A stretch of 64,000 nucleotides of DNA from Streptomyces sp. STR69 (GCF_024519455.1 NZ_JALJRY010000008.1:256132-320131), one strand, 5' to 3'. Shown: positions 1 through 8,956, counted from the first letter of the stretch. The notes: generated from the sequence alone by a model not told the origin. Program-made: numbers and translations.

Positions 1-945
1 CGCTTCGCCGCACTGGCCGCCGGCTGGCCCGAGCACGTCCCCGGGGTGACCATCAACCGGGCCTGCGGCTCCAGCCAACAGGCCGTCGACTCCGCCGCGC
101 ACGCCGTCATGGCCGGGCAGTACGACCTCGTGGTGGCCGGCGGTGTGGAGACCATGACCAGGGTCCCACTGGGTTCGCACCGGACCGTCGGTCAGCCTTA
201 CGGGCCCGCCGTGCTCGCCCGCTACGACGGGTTCCAGTTCAGCCAAGGAGTCGGCGCCGAGCTGATTTCCGAACGGTGGGGCCTCAGCCGCACCCGACTC
301 GACGAGTTCGCCTCCGAGTCGCACGCCAAAGCCGCCGCGGCGATCGACTCGGGTGTGTTCGACGACCACATCGTGCCCATCGAGGTCGACGGCACCAAGT
401 TCACCGTCGACGAGGGCCTGCGACGCGGCACCTCGGTCGAGACCCTCGCCAAACTCAAGCCGTCGTTCAAGGACGACGGTGTGATCCACGCCGGAAACGC
501 CTCCCAGATCTCGGACGGCGCCGCCGCGCTGCTCATCACAACTCCCGAACGGGCAAGGGAGTTGGGCCTCAAGCCGATCGCCCGCTACCACTCCGGCGCG
601 GTCAGCGGCGCCGACCCGATCATGATGCTGACGGGGCCGATCCCGGCGACGGAGAAGGTCCTGCGCAGGTCCGGTCTGTCGATCGAGGAGATCGGTGCTT
701 TCGAGGTCAACGAGGCTTTCGCACCGGTCCCGTTGGCGTGGCTGGCCGAGACGGGGGCCGACCCCGATCGTCTGAACCCGCTGGGCGGAGCGATCGCGGT
801 CGGCCATCCGCTCGGCGGCTCCGGGGCCATCCTGATGACCCGCCTGCTCGCCCGGATGCGGCAACGGAACCTGCGCTACGGCCTCCAGACGATGTGCGAG
901 GGCGGCGGCACCGCCAACGCCACGATCATCGAACTGCTTCCGTGA
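1..945 (+). CDS. Acetyl-CoA acetyltransferase (thiolase), 5'-truncated by window edge
   Basis: The reading frame is open from base 1, so the start lies upstream of the window. Thiolases cleave a 3-ketoacyl-CoA with CoA, or condense two acyl-CoAs, through an acyl-enzyme on cysteine. Visible landmarks are the nucleophile Cys in NRACGSSQQA (22nd visible residue), the VNEAFA segment, the GHPLGGSGA histidine motif and the C-terminal CEGGGTANA motif with the second active-site cysteine. About 315 residues are visible of a usual 380-400, so only the N-terminal fifth is missing. Placed beside a beta-oxidation-rich island, it may supply the last step of side-chain shortening there, but the LAL regulator and lanthipeptide genes lie between, so that link is inference. 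No clear terminator follows in the 58 bases before the convergent gene. Confidence 0.9.
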   Translation, partial: RFAALAAGWPEHVPGVTINRACGSSQQAVDSAAHAVMAGQYDLVVAGGVETMTRVPLGSHRTVGQPYGPAVLARYDGFQFSQGVGAELISERWGLSRTRLDEFASESHAKAAAAIDSGVFDDHIVPIEVDGTKFTVDEGLRRGTSVETLAKLKPSFKDDGVIHAGNASQISDGAAALLITTPERARELGLKPIARYHSGAVSGADPIMMLTGPIPATEKVLRRSGLSIEEIGAFEVNEAFAPVPLAWLAETGADPDRLNPLGGAIAVGHPLGGSGAILMTRLLARMRQRNLRYGLQTMCEGGGTANATIIELLP

Positions 946-1003
946 CATCTGTCCTGCGACCGCAGGCTGTCGGTCCTCCGGCTTGACGGAGTCCGGGCCC
1001 TCT

Positions 1004-4000
1004 TCACTCGACCTCGGTACTCCCTTGCCAGTGGCCGAAGACCGGCATCGCCGGATGCGGGCCTGCGACGCGCCGTAGCCCGTACGCGCGCTCGGCCACC
1101 GGGCCGCGGGCGGCAGCCGCGAAAGCGGCCCGGTCGGGGTGACCGGTCTTCCGGAGCAGGCTCGCCACATGTTTCTCCACGGTCCGCGGCGAGATGTGCA
1201 GCCAGTCGGCGATGTCCTTGTTGCCGATCCGCTCGACGAGCAGCCGGGCCACCTCGAACTCCCGGACGGTGACCCCGCACCGGCGCAGATCGGGCGGTAC
1301 GTGCTCGGTGCCGGTGCGCCGCTGCCGTACCGGCGCGCCCATGCCGCGCAACAGGCTCCGGCAGGCGGCGGCGACCGCCGGAACGCCGAGGCCGTGGAAG
1401 TACTCCTCCGCCTCACGTACCCAGTCGACGGGCTCGCCCCAACCGTCCTCGTACGCCGATCGCGAGACCAGGCGCAGGCACAGGTTGCGTGCCGGCGGGT
1501 ACGGTGCCGCGGCCTCGAGCGCCGCTGTCGCGGCGGCGGTCGCCTCGGCGGGCCTGCCCTCGCGGCCCAGCAGTACCGCGTGCGCCGCTCCGATGAACTG
1601 CCGGTTCCAGCGCGTGCCACCACCGGCTCTGGTGACGTCGGCGTAGTGCCGTCGGCCCGCGCGCCCGGCGAGCACACCCCGGAGCAGCATGACGCCATAC
1701 ATGTCGTGCGCCCCGTACTCGCCGACTCCGGGGTTCTCCTTGTCGTACACGAGAGCCTGCGCGAACTCCCGCTCGGCGGCGTCGTGGTTCTCCTCGAGCA
1801 GCGAGCAGAACGCCCGCGCCAGCCCGTACGACATCGGCCGCACACCGGGAGCGTCGTCGACGCCGGGGGCCAGCCGGTCCAGCGCCTCCTCCATTTCGGC
1901 GCGCCGCCCCTGGTGTGCGAACCGCACGGCCTCGGCCAACCGCATCATCGACACGGTCGGCCGCAGCCGTAGTCGCGTCGCGGCGATCAGCCCTTCGCGG
2001 ATTCGCCGGCCGGCCGCCTCGAACTCGCCCCGTCTGACCTGGTCCAGCGCGAGGACGCAGCCGGTCTCGTGGGCGAGCGGGAGCACACTGATCCGCAGGG
2101 CCCGCTGCTGGGCCTCTTCGAGCCCGGCCGGCTGTCCGTCGCGCCGCAGCGCGCTCCGGGCCAGGTGCACTTCGGCGGACACCCGCAGGTCGGGGAGCCG
2201 GTGCAGATCGGCGATCGCACCGGCGCGCGCGAAGTGTGCCGCGGCAGCCTCCTCGTCGTGTTCCGGGGCCAGGCGCCCGAGCATCAGCAGCGCGCCGCCG
2301 AGCACATCCGGGAGATCGGCCTGCTCGGCCGCGTCCGCCGCCCGGCGGGCGTAACCGGCGGCCGTGCGCAGCCGGTCGGGTGCGGGCCGACTCAGCTCCA
2401 CGCGGGCCGAGGCCAGATCGACGGGCGCGGTGTGCGCGGCGGTCGGGGAGGGGCCGAGCAGCCGACGGGCGACATCGAGATGCCGGAGGGCGTCGGTGGG
2501 CCGACCCGCCGACGCGGTGACATCGGCCAGCCGTGCGTAGAGGCCGGCCCGGCGCGCGGCGGGAATCTCGTGGCCGCCCAGTGCTTCGAGGTCGGCGGTC
2601 AGCCCGGGTACGGCGTCGAACCGGGCCGCACGCGAGACGGTCTGCAGGAGCAACTCCAGCACCGTGGCACGTAGTTCGGGCGCGGGCCCGGCATCGGCCG
2701 ACCGCTGTGCCCGGGTGAGCAGGGTCACCGCGCGTTCCACCGCGCCCTCGGTCATCGCTCGTCGCGCCGCCTCGCAGTACAGAGGGACGGCTTCGCGGGT
2801 GTCGCCGGCCTGCTCGAACAGGTCGGCGGCGTGGACGCACCATTCGCCGGGCAGCCCCGGATGGAGGTCGACCAGGGTGTTCGCCGCGAGCCGGGCGTAT
2901 CCGGTGCGCTCCGTCGGCCCGAGATCCTCCAGCAGCACCTGTGCGGCGAGCCGGGGCCGGAACGCGTACCAGTCCGGACTCGACCTGTCCGGTTCGAGGA
3001 GGTACGAGGCGACTCCCGCCTGCAGGACCGTGAGGAGTTCGCGATCGTCGCACTCGGCCGCGCGCTGCAGCGCGGAGAGCGGGAAGCGCTGCCCGAAGAG
3101 GGCCGCGATCCCGAGGATCGTGCGTCCGCGGGGGTCGAGCCGGCCGGTCCGGCACCTGACACTGCGGGCTACCGCGGCGGGGACGGGGATTCTCCGGGAG
3201 CCGTCCGGGGAGTGCAGGGTCACGTCATGGAGGAGTTCCTCGACGACCAGCGGGTTCCCGGTGCTGTCGGCCACCACGGTGTCGACCAGTTCGGCGCTGG
3301 CTGCGCCCGGGGCGGATCCCAACCCGGCCACGACCAGGGTGCGCACGTCCGGGCGCCCCAGTGGACGCAGTTCGAGGATCGACGCGGCACCCCGCTGAGA
3401 CGCCCGGGCGGCCAGCTCGGTCGCCACACAGGGCTCACGACCGGCGATGAGCAGCATCACGGCGGGCTGCTCCGCGAGGTTGTCGAGGACGTACTCGAGG
3501 ACCGCCAGCGTCTCCGTGTCCGCATCGTGCAGATCGTCGAGCACGAGCAGGAATCCGTGCTCTCGTCCGGCCGCGGCGAGCACGCGCAGAAGGGTCTCGG
3601 CGACCATGAGGTGCGACACGACGGCGGTGCCGGGGGCGAAGTCTCCCGGCAGCAGGTGAGCGAGCACCGGCCCGTAGAGGCCCAGTTCGTCCGGGTCCGG
3701 CAGCAGGCCGGCCCGGGACAGGGAGAGCAGGGCCTCGACCAGCGGCCGGTACGGCACGACCGACCCGACCGTACCGGCCCGGCCCCGCGCGGTGATCATG
3801 CCCGCCGCGGCAGCCGCGCGGAGAGCCTCCACAGCGAGCCGTGTCTTGCCGATACCGGGTTCGCCGGTGACGAAGACCGTGCCGCCACGCCCCGAGCGCG
3901 CGGCGGCCAGGGCTGTCATGACCTGCTGCATCTCGGCCTGTCGACCGACGAATTCGCCGCGGGACCCGGCCCCGCCTCCGGACGGACGGATCTGGCCGGC

Positions 4001-4105
4001 GGTCTGCGTGCCGCTCCCGTGCGACGACGTGTGCCGTGAGTCCAGGGAGCCGGTGGCCGACTGCCCCGTCATGTACCGGACCTGCTGACATTCGCGTGTG
4101 CGCAT
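1004..4105 (-). CDS. LAL-type LuxR family transcriptional regulator (ATPase + HTH), 1033 aa
   Basis: Large ATP-binding LuxR regulator. Near the N-terminus, after FVGRQAE, it has a Walker A motif (GEPGIGKTR) and then a Walker B-like LLVLDDLHDAD. A long alpha-helical, TPR-like middle follows. The C-terminus has a LuxR helix-turn-helix (VTVREFEVARLLVERIGNKD, then HISPRTVEKHVASLL). I chose the ATG at 4105 because GGGGGA lies 6-7 bases upstream. The frame stays open to 4231, which would add 42 residues, and a later ATG (MTGQSATG) is possible. It is transcribed away from the lanthipeptide genes, with about 370 bases between its start and the precursor, so it is a natural candidate for their activator, as LAL proteins often are in Streptomyces biosynthetic loci. 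The target is inference. Confidence 0.88.
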   Translation of the reverse strand: MRTRECQQVRYMTGQSATGSLDSRHTSSHGSGTQTAGQIRPSGGGAGSRGEFVGRQAEMQQVMTALAAARSGRGGTVFVTGEPGIGKTRLAVEALRAAAAAGMITARGRAGTVGSVVPYRPLVEALLSLSRAGLLPDPDELGLYGPVLAHLLPGDFAPGTAVVSHLMVAETLLRVLAAAGREHGFLLVLDDLHDADTETLAVLEYVLDNLAEQPAVMLLIAGREPCVATELAARASQRGAASILELRPLGRPDVRTLVVAGLGSAPGAASAELVDTVVADSTGNPLVVEELLHDVTLHSPDGSRRIPVPAAVARSVRCRTGRLDPRGRTILGIAALFGQRFPLSALQRAAECDDRELLTVLQAGVASYLLEPDRSSPDWYAFRPRLAAQVLLEDLGPTERTGYARLAANTLVDLHPGLPGEWCVHAADLFEQAGDTREAVPLYCEAARRAMTEGAVERAVTLLTRAQRSADAGPAPELRATVLELLLQTVSRAARFDAVPGLTADLEALGGHEIPAARRAGLYARLADVTASAGRPTDALRHLDVARRLLGPSPTAAHTAPVDLASARVELSRPAPDRLRTAAGYARRAADAAEQADLPDVLGGALLMLGRLAPEHDEEAAAAHFARAGAIADLHRLPDLRVSAEVHLARSALRRDGQPAGLEEAQQRALRISVLPLAHETGCVLALDQVRRGEFEAAGRRIREGLIAATRLRLRPTVSMMRLAEAVRFAHQGRRAEMEEALDRLAPGVDDAPGVRPMSYGLARAFCSLLEENHDAAEREFAQALVYDKENPGVGEYGAHDMYGVMLLRGVLAGRAGRRHYADVTRAGGGTRWNRQFIGAAHAVLLGREGRPAEATAAATAALEAAAPYPPARNLCLRLVSRSAYEDGWGEPVDWVREAEEYFHGLGVPAVAAACRSLLRGMGAPVRQRRTGTEHVPPDLRRCGVTVREFEVARLLVERIGNKDIADWLHISPRTVEKHVASLLRKTGHPDRAAFAAAARGPVAERAYGLRRVAGPHPAMPVFGHWQGSTEVE

Positions 4106-4393
4106 CAACATTCCCCCGATGCCGAGTCGTCCGCGGTCAGCGTGATTCACCGTCATCCGGCTGTCGCGTCGGGTTCCGTTCAGCGGACCGGATCCGGCGC
4201 TTCCCGCCCGGGCGATGACGACCTGGTGCACGGGAACACGACCAGGCCAAACAGCTCACGTTACCGGCTCCGGCGACCCCAGGACACGGGGCAGGACCAC
4301 CACCATTCGCGCCGGCCGGGAGCGCGTGTTCCTGGGGGTGGCGCACCCGGAATACGGGGTGTTTTCCCTGATGTACGCGTCCGGCGCGCGCCG

Positions 4394-4424
4394 TTGACTG
4401 GCTCAGCCGACCGGTCGGTACCTG
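4394..4424 (+). promoter_or_regulatory. Putative lanthipeptide promoter with 12-bp palindrome in the spacer
   Basis: TTGACT (4394-4399) resembles a -35 box and TACCTG (4419-4424) a weak -10, with a longish 19-base spacer. Inside the spacer is a perfect 12-bp palindrome, CCGACCGGTCGG (4407-4418), a suitable position for a repressor or activator to act. The precursor ATG follows at 4478. The remaining upstream sequence (4106-4393) holds no other gene I can support. Promoter boxes were assigned by eye only. Confidence 0.35.
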
Positions 4425-4477
4425 TTCCATCCCCGGAGCGCGGCAAAGCGCTCTCGACCACCGAGGAAGTGACCCGC

Positions 4478-4588
4478 ATGAGCGTTCTGAAGCTGCAGAC
4501 GATCGAACCGCGGACGGAGAACAGCAGCGCTCTGGTGCTGAGCATCACCAGCAGCCTGAGCAGCACCTGCTGCAGGAACCCCGCCTGA
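4478..4588 (+). CDS. Class III lanthipeptide precursor peptide, 36 aa
   Basis: Short gene with a good ribosome site (GAGGAAG, about 8 bases before ATG), 169 bases ahead of a LanKC synthetase. The leader begins MSVLKLQTIEP; the VLKLQ stretch matches the hydrophobic L-x-L-Q-type recognition motif of class III leaders (compare LLDLQ of AmfS). The core region reads SITSSLSSTCCRNPA. Ser22, Ser25, Ser28 and Cys31 are each three residues apart, giving the S-x2-S-x2-C pattern from which LanKC enzymes form labionin or lanthionine rings; Cys32 is a second acceptor, as in labyrinthopeptins. The product is predicted to be a small ribosomal peptide cut from its leader and exported by the ABC protein downstream. 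No leader protease gene is visible nearby. The 3' end runs into a tandem repeat described separately. Confidence 0.85.
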   Translation: MSVLKLQTIEPRTENSSALVLSITSSLSSTCCRNPA

Positions 4589-4642
4589 GCGGCATCTGCT
4601 GCAGGACACCCGCCTGAGCGGTGCCTGCAGCCGGTGATCTGA
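4556..4642 (+). repeat. 29-nt tandem repeat spanning the end of the precursor gene (2 good copies plus a decayed third)
   Basis: Copies start at 4556, 4585 and 4614. Copies 1 and 2 match at 25 of 29 bases; copy 3 keeps only the beginning (CTGAGCGG) and the TGC. Read from each CTG, the copies encode LSSTCCRNPA-stop, LSGICCRTPA-stop and LSGACSR-stop. Because 29 is not a multiple of three, each copy sits in a new frame, and the stop TGA of one copy overlaps the first CTG of the next (CTGA). Only copy 1 is in frame with the precursor ATG. Confidence 0.8.
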
Positions 4643-4644
4643 CG

Positions 4645-4695
4645 GCGTGAACCATGCGGGCAGCGCACGCACCGCGCGCCCCGCATGGTTCGCGC
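4645..4695 (+). terminator. Stem-loop between precursor and synthetase (possible attenuator or processing hairpin)
   Basis: GAACCATGCGGG (4649-4660) pairs perfectly with CCCGCATGGTTC (4680-4691) around a 19-base loop, and the stem can extend four more pairs with one G-T wobble. No U-run follows. Such hairpins behind lanthipeptide precursor genes commonly allow partial read-through, or protect the short mRNA, so that more precursor than enzyme is made. That role is inferred from position. Confidence 0.6.
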
Positions 4696-4757
4696 CGCCC
4701 CGGCGCGCCCTCGTCGACCGCCCGCCAGGTTCCTCGGACAAACTCACAGAGGCAGAC

Positions 4758-7439
4758 ATGATCAACGAACGATGGGTCTACCGATTCCCCTTCTGCTGGA
4801 ACGACAGCCTGTTCTTCGACCCGCTCGACGTCTCCTACGAGCCGCATCCCGACCACTTCCTCGCCTCCCTCGACGACCGGGTGCGGTCACGATTCGTCCG
4901 CAAGGGCATTTGGTGGAGCTACCGGCACAACGAGAACCTGCCCGCGCAGGGGTGGAAGATCCACGTGTCGGCGAACCAGCGCAACGTGCGCGAGGTCGCC
5001 GCCTCGGTGATCGGGTATCTGACCGAGCACGACATCGACTTCAAGATCGCTCTCGATCTCACCGTCTTCGAGATGCTGAGTTCGAAGGCCATATCGCGGG
5101 GCAGCGGCGGGAAACTCGTGACCGTCTACCCGCGGGACGACGACGAGTTCCGGTCGTGTCTGGCCGACCTCGCCAAAGTCCTGGACGGCGCCGAGGGCCC
5201 GTACGTCCTGTCGGACCTTCGGTACCGCGACTGCAAGGCGCTCTACTTCCGGTACGGGCAGTTCCTGGACACCCACTCCGTCGACGTCCTGGGCCGGCCG
5301 GTGCCCCACATCACGGGGCCGGACGGGCCGGTCGCCGACGACCGACGCCCCGGATACGCCCAACCGTGGTGGGTGGCCTGGCCGTTCACCGACTGGAAGC
5401 CCCCGGCCGACCCCGATGAGGACGGCCTGCTCGCGGGCCGCTTCCGGGTGACCGGGGCGCTGCAGTTCTCCAACAGCGGTGGGGTGTACACCGCCGAGGA
5501 CACGGCGAACGACGACCGTGTGGTGGTCCTCAAGGAAGCCCGCCCGCACACCAACGTCGACCCGCGGCAGGACCACGACGCCGTGGACATCCTCAACCGC
5601 GAGTGGGTGTTCCTGAACCGGTTGGCCGACGTCGGCTCGTTCCCCGTCCCGATCACCACGTTCCGCCACTGGGAACACCACTTCATCGCGGAGGAGTTCG
5701 TCGACGGCACCGACATCCGCTCCATGCTGCTCGAACGCAACCCGCTCGCCCGGCTCGGACCCGGTGGCGTCACGCAGTCGCGGGAGTTCCTGCGGATCTT
5801 CCTCGCCGTCTTCCGAGGACTCGCGCGTGCGCTCCGGGCCGCCCACGACCGCAACGTGATCCTCGGCGACTTCACCGCCGCGAACGTGCTCATCGACCCG
5901 GACACCCTCCAGGTCACCATCGTCGACCTGGAAACGTGCCGACTGACCGAGGCCGACCCCGAGCACGCGCACCTGGAGGCACCGGTCGAGCTGTACACAC
6001 CCGGGTTCAGCAACTTCCGGCGCCGCTTCGCCGCATCCGCGGTCGAGGACGACCAGTTCGGCCTGGCCATGACCATGGCCTACTTCATCTTCCCGGTCGC
6101 GGCCCTGTCGTACCTGCGCGAGGACATCCTGGACCGCTACCGGGTCTTCACCGACAGCCTCGGCTGGCCGTCGCGGATCCACGAGATGCTCACGGACCTG
6201 GCGCGGGCGCGGGTCACGCTCACGGACGTACTGAGCGAACTGGAGCACGAGGACGACCTGATCGACCAGGTCCGTGCCGTGCCGGTGCGGCCGGTCGTCG
6301 AGGAACGACTCGGCCTGGCGGAGACCGAGGCGGGACTGGCGGCCTTCATCGACGCCGTCGCCGACACCGACCGGCCCACGCTCTTCCCCGTCGACCCGTT
6401 CGCCCACGTCACCAACCCCCTGAGCCTCGGCTTCGGTGCGAGCGGCGTCCTGTGGGCGCTGAACGCCTCGGGCGTCCCGCTCCGGCCGGAATGGCTGGGG
6501 CGACTGCGCGACGACCTGGCCGACATCGACCTGGCCCAGTACCCGGCCGGCCTCATGAACGGGTTGGCCGGCATCGCCTGGGCGACCGACACACTCGGAT
6601 TCCGTACGCAGGCCACGCAGTTGCTGGCGCAGGCCAACCGGCGCGCACACGAGTCCGGCGACCCCACCTTCTACTACGGCCTGGCCGGCGTGGGAATGAC
6701 GAACCTGCGCTTCTACCTCCATGACCGCGACGAACGTCACCTCGCCGCGGCGCGGGACTGCGCGCGGGCTCTGCGCGAGGCAGCCCAGCACGACGGCGAA
6801 CGGGCCCACTGGCGCAACGAGTTCACGAGTGAGAAACCGTTCACCGGCCTGGGCTTCGGCCAGGCGGGCGTCGCGATGTTCCTGCTGCGCATGCACCAGA
6901 TCACCGGGGACGAGTGGTGTCTGAACCTTGGCCGCAGCGCACTGGCCTGGGAGATGGCACACGCCGAGCGGCAAGACGACGGCAATGTCACGTTCGACCA
7001 CTACGGCACCGCGGAGCCCTATGTCGAGGTGGGTTCCGCCGGTGTCGCCCGAGTGCTCCTGCGCTACGGCGACCTGGATTCCGCTCGGACCGTCCTGCGC
7101 GCACTGGACGTCCGGCAAGCCGTGCTGCCGGGGTTCTCGTTCGGTATGTCCGGGATCGCCGACACGCTTCTCGACGCGGTCTCGATCACCGGCGATACCG
7201 CCTACCGGAACATCGCAGTGCGGCAACTCGACTTCGTGAGGCGGCTGTTCCTGTTCGAGCCGGACAAGCGGTTCGGGGTGGCGCGACACGGCGAGGCGGT
7301 GCCCCTGGGCTCGCCCGGCGACGGACTGCTGCGCTGCTCCACCGACTACCTCACCGGCTCGGCCGGCATCCTGCGGGTGCTCCACCGCGTGAACCACGGC
7401 GGCACCGCCGACTTCCTGCTGGACGAGGTGTCGGGGTGA
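4758..7439 (+). CDS. Class III lanthipeptide synthetase LanKC, 893 aa
   Basis: Trifunctional enzyme that phosphorylates Ser/Thr of the precursor, eliminates the phosphate and cyclises onto Cys. Start ATG at 4758 has AGAGG six bases before it; the protein begins MINERWVYRFPF. Order of parts: N-terminal lyase-type region (about 1-210); protein-kinase-like domain with Lys259 in VVLKEARP, catalytic Asp371 in ILGDFTAANVL and a following IVDLETC in the metal-loop position; C-terminal LanC-like barrel with repeated Gly motifs (GLMNGLAGIAWA, GLGFGQAGVAMFLL, GFSFGMSGIADTL). I cannot find the LanC zinc ligands (Cys and Cys-His-Gly), which fits class III rather than class IV. Length is normal for the family. 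The stop overlaps the GTG of the exporter gene by 4 bases, so the two are translationally coupled. Confidence 0.93.
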   Translation: MINERWVYRFPFCWNDSLFFDPLDVSYEPHPDHFLASLDDRVRSRFVRKGIWWSYRHNENLPAQGWKIHVSANQRNVREVAASVIGYLTEHDIDFKIALDLTVFEMLSSKAISRGSGGKLVTVYPRDDDEFRSCLADLAKVLDGAEGPYVLSDLRYRDCKALYFRYGQFLDTHSVDVLGRPVPHITGPDGPVADDRRPGYAQPWWVAWPFTDWKPPADPDEDGLLAGRFRVTGALQFSNSGGVYTAEDTANDDRVVVLKEARPHTNVDPRQDHDAVDILNREWVFLNRLADVGSFPVPITTFRHWEHHFIAEEFVDGTDIRSMLLERNPLARLGPGGVTQSREFLRIFLAVFRGLARALRAAHDRNVILGDFTAANVLIDPDTLQVTIVDLETCRLTEADPEHAHLEAPVELYTPGFSNFRRRFAASAVEDDQFGLAMTMAYFIFPVAALSYLREDILDRYRVFTDSLGWPSRIHEMLTDLARARVTLTDVLSELEHEDDLIDQVRAVPVRPVVEERLGLAETEAGLAAFIDAVADTDRPTLFPVDPFAHVTNPLSLGFGASGVLWALNASGVPLRPEWLGRLRDDLADIDLAQYPAGLMNGLAGIAWATDTLGFRTQATQLLAQANRRAHESGDPTFYYGLAGVGMTNLRFYLHDRDERHLAAARDCARALREAAQHDGERAHWRNEFTSEKPFTGLGFGQAGVAMFLLRMHQITGDEWCLNLGRSALAWEMAHAERQDDGNVTFDHYGTAEPYVEVGSAGVARVLLRYGDLDSARTVLRALDVRQAVLPGFSFGMSGIADTLLDAVSITGDTAYRNIAVRQLDFVRRLFLFEPDKRFGVARHGEAVPLGSPGDGLLRCSTDYLTGSAGILRVLHRVNHGGTADFLLDEVSG

Positions 7440-8956
7440 AGGAACTGTGGCTCACCCTCAGGGGCCACCGGACCCAGTTCTTGATGATCGTGCTCATCGA
7501 GGCGGCCCTCGGCGGGACCGAGGCCCTGGTGCATCCCCTGCTGCTCAAGGCCCTGTTCGACCAGGCGATCCTGACCGGCCGCTTCCGCAGGTTCGTCGTA
7601 CTCGCCGCCTGCTACCTCCTGCTCGGCCTCACCCTGAGCCTCGGGGGCTACTGGGTGGCGCGATGGCGCAAGGGGTTCGAGAACACGTTCACGCTGGACC
7701 TGGAGATGGAGCTGCTGGACCGCGCACTCGACCAGGACGGACGGCGGATGGCACAGGCCGGCAACGCCTCCTTCGTCAGCCGGGTCCACAACGACGTCAA
7801 GGAAGGGGTCCTGCCGGCCGTCGACGTCTGTATCCGCATCGCGAAGCAGGGCGTCTCGTCCGTCGTGTTCATCGGCGTGCTGCTGTACCTGTCCTGGCAG
7901 GCCAGTCTCATCCTGCTCGTCATCGTGCCGCCGCTGGTGTACGTCAGCAACCGCATCGCCAAGCGCATCCAGGACAACACGGAACCGGAGCGCGAGGCGG
8001 AGGCGCAGTACGTCAACACGCTGTCCCGGACCCTGGAGTCCTTCCACGCACTGCGCGGCCTGCCGGCGCTGCTGTCCGGCACCCGGGCCGCCAACAGGAA
8101 GGCGCTGCGCGGCTTTCTCGGCATCACCTTCACCAACTTCCGGCTCACCCAGAAGCAGAGCACGCTGAGCGACCTCGTCATGAACCTCTCCGACACCACC
8201 TCGATGATCACCGGGGCGTACTTCGTGTTCGCCGGCCGGATGACGTTCGGCAGCTTCCTCGCCTACGTGAACTCGCTGTGGCGGGCCGTCACCGGAATCT
8301 TCGAGCTCGTCAACATGATTCCGCAGGCCCGCCGGAACACCGCCGTGCTCAGGCGGATCACCGCCCTGCGCGCCTCCGCCATGTCGCCGTACCACGACGA
8401 GGGACACGCGGTACTGGTTCACGCGGCCCGCGTCGCATACGACGACGGCGCGGACGTGACGATCGACGACTTCGAACTGGGCGCCGGCGAGCACGTCCTG
8501 CTCCGGGGCCCCAATGGCTGCGGCAAGACGACGCTCCTGCACATCATCGCCGGAACGCTCTCCCCCGACCGCGGGATGGTCATGCTGCCGACCCGGGTGG
8601 CCGCTCTGACCGCTCCGGTCAACCTGCCCCCGTTGCCGGTTCGCGAGCTGGTCGCCGATGTACGGGTGCGCACGGCCATGGGGCTCGACGGGGTGGCTGA
8701 CCAGCTCCCCTCGGAGCTGTCGTCCGGCCAACGACAGCGGGCCGGGGTCGCGGCGCTCCTCTGCGAGGAAGCGGACGTGTACCTCGTCGACGAGCCGTTC
8801 GCCAACCTCGACGAGACCGGCAGGGACCTGGTGCTGCGGGCGCTGAAACAGCACACCCACGGGCGCGGCCTGCTCGTGGTGCACCACGGCGACGAGCATC
8901 TCGACAGCCGGTTCGACCGCGTGGTCACCTTGTCCGCGACCGCCGCTCACCCCTGA
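7436..8956 (+). CDS. ABC exporter with fused membrane and ATPase domains (LanT-type), 506 aa
   Basis: GTG start overlaps the LanKC stop (GTGA). The first ~310 residues contain hydrophobic segments typical of an exporter membrane domain (for example FIGVLLYLSWQASLILLVIV). The C-terminal ATPase has Walker A GPNGCGKTT (about residue 360), signature SSGQRQRAG and Walker B VYLVDEPFANLDE. There is no N-terminal C39 peptidase domain, so it would export but not cut the peptide. SapB-type loci usually carry two half-transporters (RamA/RamB); here there is one gene, which would have to work as a homodimer. It ends 21 bases from the convergent P450 gene. Function as the lanthipeptide exporter rests on coupling to the synthetase gene. 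Confidence 0.88.
   Translation: MKELWLTLRGHRTQFLMIVLIEAALGGTEALVHPLLLKALFDQAILTGRFRRFVVLAACYLLLGLTLSLGGYWVARWRKGFENTFTLDLEMELLDRALDQDGRRMAQAGNASFVSRVHNDVKEGVLPAVDVCIRIAKQGVSSVVFIGVLLYLSWQASLILLVIVPPLVYVSNRIAKRIQDNTEPEREAEAQYVNTLSRTLESFHALRGLPALLSGTRAANRKALRGFLGITFTNFRLTQKQSTLSDLVMNLSDTTSMITGAYFVFAGRMTFGSFLAYVNSLWRAVTGIFELVNMIPQARRNTAVLRRITALRASAMSPYHDEGHAVLVHAARVAYDDGADVTIDDFELGAGEHVLLRGPNGCGKTTLLHIIAGTLSPDRGMVMLPTRVAALTAPVNLPPLPVRELVADVRVRTAMGLDGVADQLPSELSSGQRQRAGVAALLCEEADVYLVDEPFANLDETGRDLVLRALKQHTHGRGLLVVHHGDEHLDSRFDRVVTLSATAAHP

Noticed and set aside
4556..4642. 29-nt tandem array as a CRISPR-like or VNTR element
   Set aside because: There are no spacers between copies, only two good copies, and the sequence is clearly derived from the precursor core. 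Treated as a gene-end duplication.
4887..7397. 836-aa open frame opposite LanKC
   Set aside because: Shadow of the LanKC reading frame; no motif, no ribosome site, and composition typical of antisense GC-rich frames.
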